From Zygaena filipendulae (lineage: Eukaryota; Arthropoda; Insecta; Lepidoptera; Zygaenidae), in assembly GCA_907165275.2 (NCBI GenBank), contig OU015660.1, positions 1,126,001 to 1,190,000 of the forward strand: a DNA stretch of 64,000 nt. Direction: 5' to 3'. Numbering within the stretch: the stretch's first letter is position 1; each line of letters starts with the position of its first letter. The notes beneath the pieces were generated by a model. It saw only the letters and a list, made by a program, of their open reading frames with translations. It made no database searches and was not told where the DNA came from. Position numbers and translations under genes: made by a program. Below are positions 43,821 through 54,752 of the stretch, piece after piece.

Positions 43821-44262
43821 TTGTGCTAACATATTATACATATAATTTCTATATTATTCAAAAAACCGATTGATTTTTGACTTCCATATAGTGATTATAA
43901 TCATATAACTTAACATCTCAAACGCCTAGAATCAAAAATAAAGTTACCTACTTACTTATTTTCGGCATTTTCATTCCCGGCAAGAGATATTAACAATCGT
44001 AGAGCCAGATCGTTATACCTAATTATTTTGACCTCGGTTGACGATTCGTGCGAGGAACCCCAGAAAGGGGAGCTCATTGCTAATAATCAGCTTCCCTCAG
44101 CCTGCTGTCATTAGCCAATAAATTCGAACGGGCCTATTGGATAGGGATATGTACTCTGTAGTCTGTGATGAGTTCCGTGCAGGGGCGAGACGATAACGGC
44201 ACGCGAACACAATATACCGACCCCGGTACTAATAGCCTATTGGTCTCTATTTATAAAAATCT

Positions 44263-44469
44263 CTAGCTCTGCCCCTCGGTTTCACCCGCGGTGATTTCGG
44301 AGTTTCCGCGGGAATTCCGGGATAAAAAGTACCCTATGTCCTTCTCTGTACTCCTGACAACGTGAATGCCAAATTTCATCTAAATCCGTTCAGCCGTTTT
44401 TGCGTGATTGAGTAACAAACATCCAAACATCCGAACATCCACACTTTCACATTTATAATATTAGTAGGA
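44263..44469 (-). mobile_element. Helitron-like element, subfamily A, tandem member 1
   Basis: CTAGCTCTGCCCCTCGG to TTAGTAGGA, body complete and near consensus. Its 5' terminus (right end) abuts the CTAG terminus of the next copy with no base between. Confidence 0.87.
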
Positions 44470-44620
44470 CTAGCTGTTCCCCGCGGTTTCATTCGCGCAG
44501 ATTCTTACCTTTGACAAAGCGTATGCAATATTTCATGACGATCGGTCGAGTAGCTATCTATAGTTAAGGCGTGAAAGCGTAACAAACAAACTCGCATTTG
44601 CATTTATAATAATAATAGTT
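44470..44620 (-). mobile_element. Helitron-like element, tandem member 2, shortened
   Basis: CTAGCTGTTCCCCGCGG at the junction, then a deletion joins TTCGCGCAGATTC to CTTACCTTTGACAAAGCG, removing the hairpin partner and the TATGTCC box. The remainder is typical (GATCGGTCGAGTAGC, GTTAAGGCGTGAAAGCG). Confidence 0.75.
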
Positions 44621-44657
44621 GTTGTACTTGGGTATATGATTAACAGACATCGTCGAC

Positions 44658-44784
44658 ATGTCCTTCTCTGTACCCCTGACAACGTGTATGCAAAATTTCG
44701 TGGTGATCGATTCAGCCGTTAAGCCGTGGAAGCGTAACGAACAAACAAACAAACTCACTTTCGCATTTATTATATTAGTTAGGA
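44658..44784 (-). mobile_element. Helitron-like element, third member, 3' truncated
   Basis: Begins inside the body at ATGTCCTTCTCTGTACCCC and runs to a good 5' terminus, ATATTAGTTAGGA. It lies 37 bp from member 2 in the same orientation. Confidence 0.75.
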
Positions 44785-45259
44785 TTCCTCCTAGAAAACG
44801 AGAATGTTTTTTGACCAATTTATTAGTAAATATATACAACGACATTAAAACACAACCGTAAATTAGTTCTAAATCAACTTCTTAACGGCGCGTGCGCACG
44901 TAAATTTACGACTGACGACGCACGCGTCCCCCTCGCCCTACGAAAATGATAATAAAATTAAAAAAAAAAAAAAAAACAACCCCTGGTATTCAAATTAACA
45001 AAACATTAATGTGTATTCTGAAACAATTATTTTATTCACCCTATACGATGTTTTAAAGACGACCGAAATTTGTTGCCAATGGATATTGAATTTTAAGCGT
45101 GTATAAATAGAGTTTACAATACCTTTGCTTTAAAACAGTACAGTCCGTTATACAATGGTGTAGGTGTAATTGAAGAAAAAATGCGGCACGCGCCCCGACG
45201 CACGCGCAAGTACGAAATATCTTCCCTTAGGATCGTAGGGTGACCTAGGGATGTAACGC

Positions 45260-45423
45260 TTATAATTTATCGATGTTTGGATGTTTGGATTTTTGTTACC
45301 TACCTGTTCCTACCTGTTCACGCAAAAACGGCTGAACGGATTTAGATGAAATTTGGCATGCATGGTTACTTTTTATCCCCGAATTCCTGCGGGAACTCCG
45401 AAATTACCGTGGGTGAAAACACC
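45260..45423 (+). mobile_element. Helitron-like element, subfamily A, internally deleted
   Basis: GATGTTTGGATGTTTGG, GGCTGAACGGATTTAGATG and GGCATGCATG jump to TACTTTTTATCCCCG. The 3' end is GGGTGAAAACACCG, without the CTAG. Confidence 0.7.
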
Positions 45424-45538
45424 GAATTTTTTTTAATACATTATAAATCGTAAACCGCAAAAAATACACTATTATTAAAACATCGATCAAAGTTACAACG
45501 GACTACAAGAACTTTTGTATTATAAGGTATGTTACTTG

Positions 45539-45590
45539 CTGCTACGGAACCCTTCATGGGCGAGTCCGACTCGCACTTGGCCGCTTTTTG
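45539..45590 (-). repeat. Common insect repeat, inverse copy
   Basis: GCTACGGAACCCTTCATGGG, then GTCCGACTCGCACTTGGCCG. It is the inverse of the motif at 43309 and closer to its usual form. Confidence 0.6.
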
Positions 45591-45683
45591 AAATACAGAA
45601 TCGAATAAACTTTAGAAATTTAAAAATAGAAACCCAAAAAAAAAATGGTGCTGTATGGTGTACCTAACTAATTACTCCGTTAA

Positions 45684-45718
45684 GTCAATTCGGAGTTGCA
45701 TTGCAACTCCGAATTGAC
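45684..45718. repeat. Perfect 35-bp palindrome
   Basis: GTCAATTCGGAGTTGCA, a single T, then its exact inverse. As DNA it can extrude a cruciform; as RNA the loop would need several unpaired bases. Origin unknown. Confidence 0.9.
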
Positions 45719-45837
45719 CATTGACCGAATTGAGCCATGTTGCCTGATAACAAAACAATAAATAAATAAAAAATGCATTAAGTCCGTCTTTTGTGAAATG
45801 TTTTGCAATACGTTTAAATAAATAATTGTTTTATTTG

Positions 45838-45847
45838 CTATCGATAG
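45838..45847. promoter_or_regulatory. DRE-like palindrome CTATCGATAG
   Basis: It contains TATCGATA, the DREF core-promoter element of Drosophila housekeeping genes, at the edge of a 200-bp GC-rich stretch (45850-46090). No exon could be assigned, and an 8-bp motif can occur by chance. Confidence 0.25.
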
Positions 45848-46387
45848 TCTACAAAGCGCCAACATGGGTACAGCACTAGTCGGCTTGTGGCATCGACGCG
45901 TACGGTGGCGTCAGAGCAGGTGACGGTTCCGCTTGCTACGCTCGCTCGTCGGCGCTTATCGCACTCCACATCCCACACCCCGCACCTGGGCAAGATGGAC
46001 CGATTAGGATTTACACTAATCACAATCGGGACGAAGCGACATGCGCGGATCCACCGTTGTGGGCACGGTGGGCATGCTCACAACTCGAACTGAGATCGGT
46101 GAGCTATAGTGTAATACCTATATGCTGCTATATCGAATGACTCAATGAAAAAGAACTGTGCGTGATTTGGAACGCGATTCAAGATTTCATGCTGTAAAAG
46201 TTTCATCATAATCGGTTCAGTAGTTTGTTTTGATGTTCAAAGTTCGTAGTTGAACATGCCGATTTTCAGGTGGCAGCGACCAAGACCTTATTTGGGGGCT
46301 AAATTCACGACTCAGGAGCGAAAAAATGTTTATTTGGATTTATAGAACGGATAATAACAGATAGAAAGGACATCAATATAGTTTAGT

Positions 46388-46677
46388 ATGAAAACAGACG
46401 AAAACCAGTGTCGCCGGATGATTTTCGCGCACAAAACTATTCATCACGCACTAAACCATCCATTAACGCAAGGAAATGTATTAAACGCTTTATGGTTATA
46501 TTTTTAACTGTTTTCAAAATTCACTGTTTTGGGAATACCTACCTACTGTGGTAAATATACTTGGGATGGCAGCAAAAGAAGTTTTGGGCAAGTCAGAGCA
46601 TTTGCTCTAACTTCCTTTGCAACAGTGGCGCGCCTGCCCCGCCTGCATGTCCTCTCTAGTCAATTTATTTGCTCTGT
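46388..46677 (-). repeat. Dispersed repeat R, copy 2
   Basis: Inverse of 12270-12597. Landmarks are AAAACTATTCATCACGCACT, TTGGGAATACC, TGTGGTAAATATACTTGGGA, AGAGCATTTGCTCT, AGTTAGAGC-type text and CCTCTCTAGTCAATTTATTTG. It includes an AAGAAGTTTTGGGCAAGTC segment not aligned to copy 1. The 120-codon plus-strand frame here is repeat sequence. Confidence 0.7.
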
Positions 46678-46910
46678 AGATGCGTTAGATATGCGTTGGT
46701 GTCGCATCTTTACAAATGGAGTCGTAAAGTATGTATCTATGTACATAATAAGGCGAGAGTTTATTCAATTAATAACTGGTAGGTACACACAAGGACAACA
46801 CACAGACACAAAGAAAAGTCTAGACTGGATTATAGAGATTATTTCATTCATGTACCTTCCTATACTGAGACATACCAAATCATTTAATTAGCTACTTGAC
46901 TAATTTTTTT

Positions 46911-47148
46911 TTAGTCCGTCTTGTAGATCAATAAAAAATATTGGACATGACGTATTTTTTCATTTTTTATTTCGCGTGACGTCACAAATCACAACCTGGT
47001 GCAGTTTGTACGGGGCTTATACTGAATAATGACGTCACGAGTCCCCCACCCTAAAGTTTTACGCGCTTTATCTATGTTTATTTTCATTAATTTGAAAAAG
47101 CAAAAAATACGTGTCTATTATTTTTTTATTTTCTAACTGACGGACTAA
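46911..47148 (-). mobile_element. MITE, TTAGTCCGTC family, copy 3
   Basis: 238 bp from TTAGTCCGTCTTGTAGATC to AACTGACGGACTAA, both TIRs intact. It has two CRE palindromes TGACGTCA, at 46977-46984 and 47030-47037. It is oriented as copy 1. Confidence 0.85.
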
Positions 47149-48185
47149 TTATAGATAATTTTGATTTTCATACCCTGGAAAATACCCAATTCTAATTAAT
47201 TATATGATAAACAGGTTTAGTCCCGGATGGTCTTATCACTGAGGTGGGAGTAGGTATCCGCAATCACAAAAAAAAAACTTCAATTCACCTTACAGGATTA
47301 AAGAGTAAGTATTTATTATAAAATATTCACCAACGATACCCATTACTATCAAATTAGCGTGATGTTTAGAAATCAATCGGACGCAGCCGCAGGCGATGTT
47401 TATAGCGAAATCGGTAGTTTCTTGTGAACACGCGCGTGCGCCGGCTACTTAACAGACAGACAGTAAGGGAAATAAGTGACAAGCCAGACGCCGCTATTGA
47501 ATATTTTGTTCCAATTCAACACTTAGTACCGGTACAATAATATGAGATATGGCAAATTATCTGCAAATATGTACAAGGCTGAAAGTATAGATATAACAAA
47601 AAGGATAAGCGAAAAAGTAATATTATAAGTCAGTAGTTTTGCAGAATATGAGAAAATTAAATTCATTGGAAAAACAGAACTACATTCACAAGGTACATAA
47701 TAGGTACACAGATTTACATGATCTCACAGTAAGATATATTAAGCTTGTGTCGTGAAAACCAAGCAAACGTGGTATATACCACATACCTACAACATGTATG
47801 CTCAGATTCGACAAGCGAATCGATCTCACCATGTTTTAATATAGGTTATGTTTTTTTTTTTTTTTTACTAGCCCATGTCTAAATTATTTATAATACCATA
47901 TTTGGCGCGGACGCCGCCCGCAGCAAAAAAATCGAACCGGTAGGCGCGGGCGTAGCGCTTGTAATTTCGTAGATAGGTCACCTCCAAACTAATGTTGAAT
48001 AACTTTTAAAATATAAACTTTTTCGACATAAAATATATTTTAATCATATTTTTGTTTATTTTTTTAAATGAGGTGTATCAGGTTTTCAGTTAATTCATTA
48101 ACACGTTGTATATGTAATTACATTGTATAATACTACAGATATATAAACACGCCCGGACTGGAAAGTGAAATCCTGTGATCATCAC
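47149..48185. other. Intergenic DNA, nothing recognised
   Basis: A CpG-rich patch at 47900-47960 (GGCGCGGACGCCGCCCGC) is bounded by poly(T) and AT-rich sequence. No exon, RNA gene or known repeat was identified. Confidence 0.4.
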
Positions 48186-48192
48186 ACAAAGT

Positions 48193-48250
48193 TCACCCCT
48201 ACCGGGAATCGAACCCGGAACCTCTTGATTAGCTGGTCCGTCCACCAGCG
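48193..48250 (-). repeat. tRNA-like sequence
   Basis: On the minus strand the T-arm-like CCGGGTTCGATTCCCGG is perfect (5-bp stem, canonical loop), and CTGGTGGACGGACCAGC stands where a D arm would be. Anticodon and acceptor stems do not form, so it is a SINE or tRNA relic. Confidence 0.5.
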
Positions 48251-48661
48251 CGTTCCATGTGCATTATGCAATATGCAGTTCGCGTCGCATCCATCAAAGG
48301 AAATCCGTTGCTGGAAATAAGACCAACGCCTACATCCTGCCGATTCAGCGCGAGAACGCGATATCCGATTGTAAATATGGATATAAAATGTATTTTCTGT
48401 TTTTTTTCCTCATGTTTTCGCTGTTAGTTCTTCGGTTACCATTATTAAGATTTAATTGACTTAATTTAATTTTAATTTTGAGTTTTCTTTCTTATTTATT
48501 TCCTTATCAGTAGGTATTTTGTTAATTTATTTATTTATTATATTAATATTTATACATATTAATTCTTTTGAAATATCTAGATATCATTAAAATTATTTAT
48601 TTTGTATTGCAGTAAATTGTTTCAAAATGGAATGCATTTTGGACAATCTTAGTAGATTGAA

Positions 48662-48729
48662 AAACGCGTGATTGAGTAACAAACATCCAAACATCCACAC
48701 TTTCACATTTATACCTAATATTGGTAGGA
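48662..48729 (-). repeat. Helitron-like 5' end only
   Basis: GCGTGATTGAGTAACAAACATCCAAACATCC through TATTGGTAGGA is the inverted head of subfamily A. The body and CTAG end are absent. Confidence 0.7.
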
Positions 48730-48734
48730 TGACC

Positions 48735-49420
48735 AGCATTTTTTTAATATCTCAAGTTCCAGATGGAATTTCGAAAAAATAGAAACATGAGTATCTAAGT
48801 TAGACCCCTAAGCAATACAACAAAAAAAACCGCATTCAATTTGGTGGAGCAGTTTTTGCGTAGCACGAATACAAACATACAGACAGACAAAAATTCTAAA
48901 AACGGTATTTTTGGCTTGTATATCACTCATAGAGTTGCCTAGTTTTATTTTTTCTTATTTATCTTCCATGTACAGACATCGACCAGTTACAATTTGATTA
49001 TAATAATGTAGGTATACATTTTGGATAGAAAAACTTATAACGTTGATGTGGTATGGACATGTGTGTGCGGGAGTGTGTGAGAGGTAGAAATAATAATATG
49101 AAAGGGTTAAAATGGTTAGTACCATTAAATATAGTTAATTTGTCAGCCGTAACTAAATTGATATGGACTGTAGAAATATGATAATATCAAGCATAAGTTA
49201 ATGTATTATTTGCATTTCTATTATATTGGATATTAAGAGGACAGTTTTTTCGTCGAATACCTACATTGGAAGCTCGCACCCAGCGGGTTACTCCTGATAT
49301 TGGCTTCTTAATATGACAGTAACAAATATTAAGGGATCTGTTCGAAATGCCTTTTCCTTACGCTAAACATATCGACGGTTGAAACGTTATTTGAACTATT
49401 ATAGGTAGATAATCGACAAA
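48735..49420. other. Intergenic DNA 3' of the LINE
   Basis: Only a B-like trace (GTTGCGTAGCACGAATACAAA-type text near 48850) and AT-rich sequence. Nothing else is supported. Confidence 0.35.
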
Positions 49421-49561
49421 AAATTTTTTTTTTTTTTTTTGCTGCAATTTATATATCTGCCATCAGCCATCAAGCCTTTATCAGATGTGTTACAAAGCAA
49501 GTGACATGTGGAGTCCCTGTCCAACGACAACAGACATCCTTCAAGACTATCCCCAGACAAA

Positions 49562-52243
49562 CTAAAATCTTAGAAGGTTGGGTCTTTTTAAACGTATCAC
49601 ATCACCGGATGTGTCCAGCAGTTGTTGAGCCAGAAAATTTTTATGTTGAGAGAGTCGTCGCTTGTAGCTGTTGAGGTGACATTCAATTTCTTCTTTAATG
49701 GTAGACATTTCCAGATATTCGTGTATTTCACTGGTCCTAGTAAACCAAGGGGCGTTACAAATATTGCGCAATATTTTGTTTTGAAAGCGCTGCAATATTT
49801 CTATGTTGGATGTACTAGCAGAACCCCACAGTTGTATACCGTAGGTCCAGATGGGCTTCAATACTGATTTGTAAATGAGGAGTTTATTATTCAGTGACAG
49901 CTTAGATGAGCGTCCAATGAGCCAGTACATACTTTGGTAGCGCAGTTTCAGCTCTTCTCGTTTGGCGTTTATGTGAGCTTTCCAGTTTAGCCTTCTATCT
50001 AAGTGACAGCCTAGATATTTAACACGATCCTTATGTGGCAAGGTTACACCCCTTAATTTAACTGAAGGGCAGTCTCCATTTTTTAGTGCAAATGTGATGT
50101 GGACGGATTTCAAAGAACTTGTCTGTATTCGCCATTTATCCAACCAGACACTGAGCTTATTAAGATGGCTTTGGAGAGTCGCAGAAGCGATTCCAGGATC
50201 AGGACTGCTCGTCAAGCACGCCGTGTCATCTGCATATGTGGCTGTCAATATTGATTCGGAAAGGGGTAAGTCTCCTGTAAAGATCGTGTACAATACTGGA
50301 CCCAGTACAGATCCCTGAGGCACACCCGCTCTGCATTCCCGAAATGTAGAGAGCTCATTGCTGTGTTTCACTTGAAAGATTCGATCTTCAAGGTAAGATT
50401 TTAAGAGCATATAGAGTGAATTAGGCAATAGCTTCTTTAATTTAAACAGGAGTCCTTTATGCCATACGCGGTCAAAGGCCTGTTGGATATCCAGAAACAC
50501 AGCTGAACAGTATTCCTTCCTTTCAAGAGTCTGTCTTATCTTCCGTACAACTCTGTGCACTTGTTCAACTGTGGAATGATGTGATCTAAAGCCAAACTGA
50601 TGATCGGGTACTATTTGGTTTTCATCTAAAATTGGTTTCATACGCTGCAAAATAACTTTTTCAAAAAGCTTAGATATTACCGGGAGAAGGCTTATTGGTC
50701 TATAGGAGGACACCTCGTTAGGCGGTTTACCATTCTTGTGTATTAATATTATTTGGGATACCTTCCACATCACCGGGAAATACTGCAGTCGAATCATTGC
50801 GTTGAAGAGCACCACGAAAAACACTATGCCTCTTCTGGGGAGTTGCTTCAGTACCTCGGCAGTTATCAGATCATATCCCGGTGCTTTTTTATTATGCATA
50901 TTTTTGATTAGTCCACAAAGCTCCTGGATGGTGACTGGCTTAGGAGGCAAGGACAATTGCTGATCGCTAGACAAAAATTCATCTAAGGCGTTTTCATCAT
51001 CTTCATTTTCAGGAGCAGGCGTATTTGGTTTGAAGACACCTTCGAGGTGATCGGCAAAAGATTCGGCTTTTTCCTTGTCACTTTTGGCCCAAGTACTGTT
51101 TGAGAGTCGCAGTGGTGGTATGGCTTTTTGAGGATGTTTAAAGTCTTTTGTTAATTTCCACAAAGAGTATTCATCACATCCGGTTGTTGCTCTTTCCAGT
51201 CGATCTTGGAGTGTTTTATTTTTGAGATCGTTAATAAATTCTTTTAGTTCTTTCTTAGCTTTATTATATTTAGCTTTATCATGAGGATGTCTACTAAGTT
51301 GCCAGTGTCTTCTGCATCGGCGTTTATCAGCCAATTTTCTGCGTAGTTCTAACGGGAAATTAGAACATAGCTCATTTTTGTTTGCAATGTTTGGTGTTAC
51401 ATTCCATAGTGCTTTCTGTATTGCATTCGTACCCTTCCGCAGAGCATCATCCACGTCGCTTGCGTTTTTGAGTTGAATATGTAAGTCAATCTCCTTATCG
51501 AGAACTTCTCGAAAACAGGCCCAGTCTGTTTTTTTATTGTAGAGAGTACATTTTATTTCTCTTTCAATTATAGTAGTGCTCCATGTCAGTATGACTGGTG
51601 TGTGGTCAGAGGAACCATCCAAGCAAGACTCCACCTTGCAGTATACAGGACCAATGCCCTTTGTTACATAGAAATCTAAGAGATCCGGTTTTTTATTAAC
51701 ATCTGTAGGCCAATAAGTTGGTTGACCGGTAGAGTACACTGTTAAGTGGTCCTGATCAAGGCACTTTTTTAATTCACGCCCTCTTGTCAGCGTCAACCTA
51801 GAACCCCAGGTTGTGTGTTTCGCGTTCCAGTCTCCCCCGGCGATAAATGTATGCCCTAGCTGCTTGAAGAATTGAGAGAAGTCTTGGTCTTTAATACGAT
51901 GCTTGGGAGGACAGTATATTGATGCCAGTACCAGTGATCCGTGGATATTTTCAACTCTTATTGATGTAGCTTGTAGGTAGTCTTTTCTGTGTTCAGGAAG
52001 TTCGTAGTGCTTGATACTATTTTTTATTACAATCGCTGTACCTCCATGCGCCGTATTGTCTGGATGGTTTGTAAAATATGTGGAGAATCCCCGCAAGAAG
52101 AAGAGTCTGCTATCGGTGAGATGAGTTTCCGACAACAGCAATACATCTATTTTGTTACTTTTGATTAGCAGTTCAACTTCACTTGTGCTGGCAGCCAACC
52201 CATTCACATTCCAGGTGGCAATTCTAAGATTATTTACCGCCAT
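49562..52243 (-). CDS. LINE ORF2: endonuclease-reverse transcriptase (jockey clade)
   Basis: An 893-residue protein that nicks target DNA and primes reverse transcription of the element's RNA. Residues 5-220 are an exonuclease-endonuclease-phosphatase domain: TWNVNGL (N12), SETHL (E39), GGDWN (D138, N140) and SSDH (D213, H214) are all present. Residues about 490-760 are the reverse transcriptase: YRPISLL, FLDIQQAFDRVWH (D585), AGVPQGSVLGP and the catalytic YADD (670-673). The C-terminus carries W-T-Y-G-I-Q-L-W-G, usual in jockey elements, and there is no RNase H domain. The ATG lies in the last codons of ORF1 (overlap of 14 bases, ATGGCGGTAAATAA), suggesting reinitiation or coupled translation. 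No internal stop or frameshift is visible. Confidence 0.95.
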   Translation of the reverse strand: MAVNNLRIATWNVNGLAASTSEVELLIKSNKIDVLLLSETHLTDSRLFFLRGFSTYFTNHPDNTAHGGTAIVIKNSIKHYELPEHRKDYLQATSIRVENIHGSLVLASIYCPPKHRIKDQDFSQFFKQLGHTFIAGGDWNAKHTTWGSRLTLTRGRELKKCLDQDHLTVYSTGQPTYWPTDVNKKPDLLDFYVTKGIGPVYCKVESCLDGSSDHTPVILTWSTTIIEREIKCTLYNKKTDWACFREVLDKEIDLHIQLKNASDVDDALRKGTNAIQKALWNVTPNIANKNELCSNFPLELRRKLADKRRCRRHWQLSRHPHDKAKYNKAKKELKEFINDLKNKTLQDRLERATTGCDEYSLWKLTKDFKHPQKAIPPLRLSNSTWAKSDKEKAESFADHLEGVFKPNTPAPENEDDENALDEFLSSDQQLSLPPKPVTIQELCGLIKNMHNKKAPGYDLITAEVLKQLPRRGIVFFVVLFNAMIRLQYFPVMWKVSQIILIHKNGKPPNEVSSYRPISLLPVISKLFEKVILQRMKPILDENQIVPDHQFGFRSHHSTVEQVHRVVRKIRQTLERKEYCSAVFLDIQQAFDRVWHKGLLFKLKKLLPNSLYMLLKSYLEDRIFQVKHSNELSTFRECRAGVPQGSVLGPVLYTIFTGDLPLSESILTATYADDTACLTSSPDPGIASATLQSHLNKLSVWLDKWRIQTSSLKSVHITFALKNGDCPSVKLRGVTLPHKDRVKYLGCHLDRRLNWKAHINAKREELKLRYQSMYWLIGRSSKLSLNNKLLIYKSVLKPIWTYGIQLWGSASTSNIEILQRFQNKILRNICNAPWFTRTSEIHEYLEMSTIKEEIECHLNSYKRRLSQHKNFLAQQLLDTSGDVIRLKRPNLLRF

Positions 52244-53384
52244 CTCTACTTAGGATCTGGGTAATAAGGTTCACAAGAGACCCTATGTGTTGTATTAACA
52301 TATCTATCTTTTCAGACTGTTTTATTAAAAGCTGTTCGAGGGAACTTGTTGACTGAGATTCTTGAAGATCTCGGGTTTTCTTGACGGCATTTGCAAAAGT
52401 CATGCGGTTTGTGTTGAATTTTTCTGTATTATATTGAGTATTTAGATTTGTTATATTGTCGCTTTGAGTAATATTGCGGTCTGTCTTATGATTTTGGTCT
52501 TCACGGTTTTGGAGTTTGTTTCTTTTTCTAGATGCAATTTCTTGGTAAACCTGGCATCCTTTAAAATTTGCAGGATGGCTGCCAAGGCAAAGAGCGCATG
52601 TTGCTGGAGTGTTTTTATCTTTTTTTGTGCATTCTGAGGTATTATGCGCACCGGCACATTTTACGCATCTGTATGGTCGCATACAATTATTTTTTGTGTG
52701 CCCATACTGCTGACATCTCGTACACTGTGCTATGGTAGTTTTTTTTTTTGGATCTTCGATGCGAATTTTCTGGTTGTAGATGAATTCCAGTTTTTTTACT
52801 TCTTTATTTAGTAGAGAGGGCTCCAGATTAACAAAGAAAGTATCAAGGGGCTCCTTAGTCTGTCGATTCAACGCACAAACAATTTCGCCACGAATCCTAT
52901 TTCCAGTCGATTCAACTGCTGCAATGATAGCCTCCTTAGGTGTTGTATGGTGCAAATATTTTATCACAATTCTATAGCATCTTTCCTCTTTCCTTGTGAA
53001 TGTGTGCCCGATCAGGCCATTATTCCTAATGTGTTCTATGAGCTCCTTGTACGACTCAACAGAATTACATACTATTTTTAGTTGTGTCTTAGTAATAACT
53101 TTGTATGTATACGAGTCCTTACTAATTTTCTGCTCAATCAACTCTGAGAGCTTCTTAAGATCCGTTATACCATAAAGAATAATAGGTGGTGGTTTGGATG
53201 TTTTAAGACTACTTTTCGTTGGTAGCTCCTCTATATCCATGTCCACCGCTAAATCCGCAAAACGATTTTGTGTTTGTACATCTTTATTTTGCTGTGTTGT
53301 TCCTGAGATATGAGACTGTTGCAGTTGTTTAGCAATTTTTGCAGAAGATGAACCTGAGTTGGGTGAGCATGGTCTTTTACGCAT
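52230..53384 (-). CDS. LINE ORF1: Gag-like nucleic-acid-binding protein
   Basis: 384 residues. The N-terminus is low-complexity and polar; residues about 70-135 resemble an RRM-like fold; about 137-208 match the PRE_C2HC region typical of jockey ORF1. Three zinc knuckles follow: C221-x2-C-x4-H-x4-C, C240-x2-C-x3-H-x4-C and C263-x2-C-x3-H-x6-C. The protein would coat the element RNA. A C-terminal amphipathic stretch (SSLEQLLIKQSEKIDMLIQH) could be a coiled coil. The start ATG is the first in frame after the A/T-rich leader. Confidence 0.92.
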   Translation of the reverse strand: MRKRPCSPNSGSSSAKIAKQLQQSHISGTTQQNKDVQTQNRFADLAVDMDIEELPTKSSLKTSKPPPIILYGITDLKKLSELIEQKISKDSYTYKVITKTQLKIVCNSVESYKELIEHIRNNGLIGHTFTRKEERCYRIVIKYLHHTTPKEAIIAAVESTGNRIRGEIVCALNRQTKEPLDTFFVNLEPSLLNKEVKKLEFIYNQKIRIEDPKKKTTIAQCTRCQQYGHTKNNCMRPYRCVKCAGAHNTSECTKKDKNTPATCALCLGSHPANFKGCQVYQEIASRKRNKLQNREDQNHKTDRNITQSDNITNLNTQYNTEKFNTNRMTFANAVKKTRDLQESQSTSSLEQLLIKQSEKIDMLIQHIGSLVNLITQILSRDGGK

Positions 53385-53444
53385 TTCTGGGACTTTTGGG
53401 AAAAATAAAAAAATAAAATTCCGAAATAAAAAAAAATTACCCTA

Positions 53445-54750
53445 AAAGTAGGTAGGTACTTCGTCAATTTTAGTAGAAACAATTATTGTAGGTAATTTTT
53501 ATAATTGAATTGCATAGTTTTTTGAGTTATTTTTCCAAATATACAAGTTTAAGTTTTCGAAATACATAGAATAATATGTACTTAGGTATAGTTACTTCAA
53601 AATTATTTGAATACCGTTAGATAAAAAAATGCTTTGAGGATTGAGTTTTAGGTTTTAACATTAATTATTATAGTTAATTTATTAGATACAAATTTAATAA
53701 ACAAAAAATCTAGACATATCTTTGTTTTATTAAAAATATCAAATTATTCTAATTTATGATCGTTCAAAATGTTAAAGTGTCGAAATCGCACGATATCTCA
53801 ATGATGATTTATTCATAGATCATCTTAAAGTTATTAAACAGAAGCGGCAGTTCGCATCCATGTACCTACCTAACTTATATTATACTTTAATACCTACTAA
53901 TTTGTTTGAATAATATAATTTAACGACACTTTTCTAGTTACCAAAATAGGTATTTACGAGTATACAATAATAAAAAACAAGTTACACATAGGTAGGTATA
54001 TACCTGCCTAACCACCAAGTTTTATGAGAAAGATGCTACTATAAACGAGTAGATACAACAATTGTATTTGATTCCATAAACGTGTAGTAGTTAAGATAAA
54101 AACCTTAAAAATAATGATGTCTCTATTTACTATAACTTAAGAATCAGGATTTTTCTTTAAAAACATTTTTCTTATTTAAACTTAGTTAAATTTCTTTGTA
54201 CTACTAACCTACTTATGGAGGATATCTGAAATAAAAACTTTTATTTTATTATAATTATTTATTATTTATCATATTTCTGAGAGTGGTAGGTGCCTACAAG
54301 GAAAATTAAGTAAGTAGGTACTTATTCGTATTTTCTTTTTATCTAAAGCCAAGAACATAAAAAAATTAAGTAGAGCAATAATTAACAATACCTATTTTCC
54401 AAATTTTGTAAGCACTTCACGAAATTGTAAAATTTATTTTAATACCCTTAAAGATTTGCAAAAGGTGTAAAAATTTAGATAACGTAGATACCTATAAAAA
54501 AGAATTTATTTATTCTGTCGTATTTATTAATTTACCTAATCTTTGACCATATACAAAATCTCTAATTCGGATCCCGCGGTTGCGCGCGAACCGCATTATT
54601 TTCACATAAATCAAACCAACTTTGTCGACGACAAATATAAAACTGTCAACCGTTGCCGCCGTATAAAAGATGTCCATATTTAAAAAGCCATTTGATTCAT
54701 TTCGAATGAAATATTTTTCGGTTTTCAAAATTCGGAATAAATTTTCTGTC
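53445..54750. other. AT-rich intergenic or intronic DNA
   Basis: ACCAAGTTTTATGAGAAAGATGCTA near 54015 resembles a stretch near 27785, a trace of an undefined repeat. No coding or RNA feature is supported. Confidence 0.4.
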
Positions 54751-54752
54751 AC

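Larger units (their letters stand above)
49424..53440 (-). mobile_element. Jockey-type non-LTR retrotransposon, apparently full length
   Basis: Two overlapping open ORFs on the minus strand (ORF1 52230-53384, ORF2 49562-52243) are followed by a 3' UTR of about 120 bp and a 17-base poly(A) (T run at 49424-49440). There are no LTRs. The 5' limit is uncertain: the leader is A/T-rich and no convincing target-site duplication links the flanks, so the right coordinate is approximate. Intact frames imply a recent insertion. Confidence 0.85.

Noticed and set aside
45102..45109. TATAAATA box with ACAGT 30 bp downstream
   Set aside because: Good core-promoter spacing, but the first downstream ATG hits a stop after one codon and there is no exon-like sequence.
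46529..46891. 120-codon plus-strand open frame
   Set aside because: Its first half lies in dispersed repeat R, which is interrupted in the other copy; no domain seen.
48181..48250. tRNA gene
   Set aside because: The T arm is perfect, but the acceptor and anticodon stems cannot be formed; treated as a SINE or tRNA relic.
49424..53484. Target-site duplication for the jockey-type LINE
   Set aside because: The flanks GGTAGATAATCGAC and GGTAGGTACTTCGTC look alike but mismatch too often, and the 5' end is not defined.
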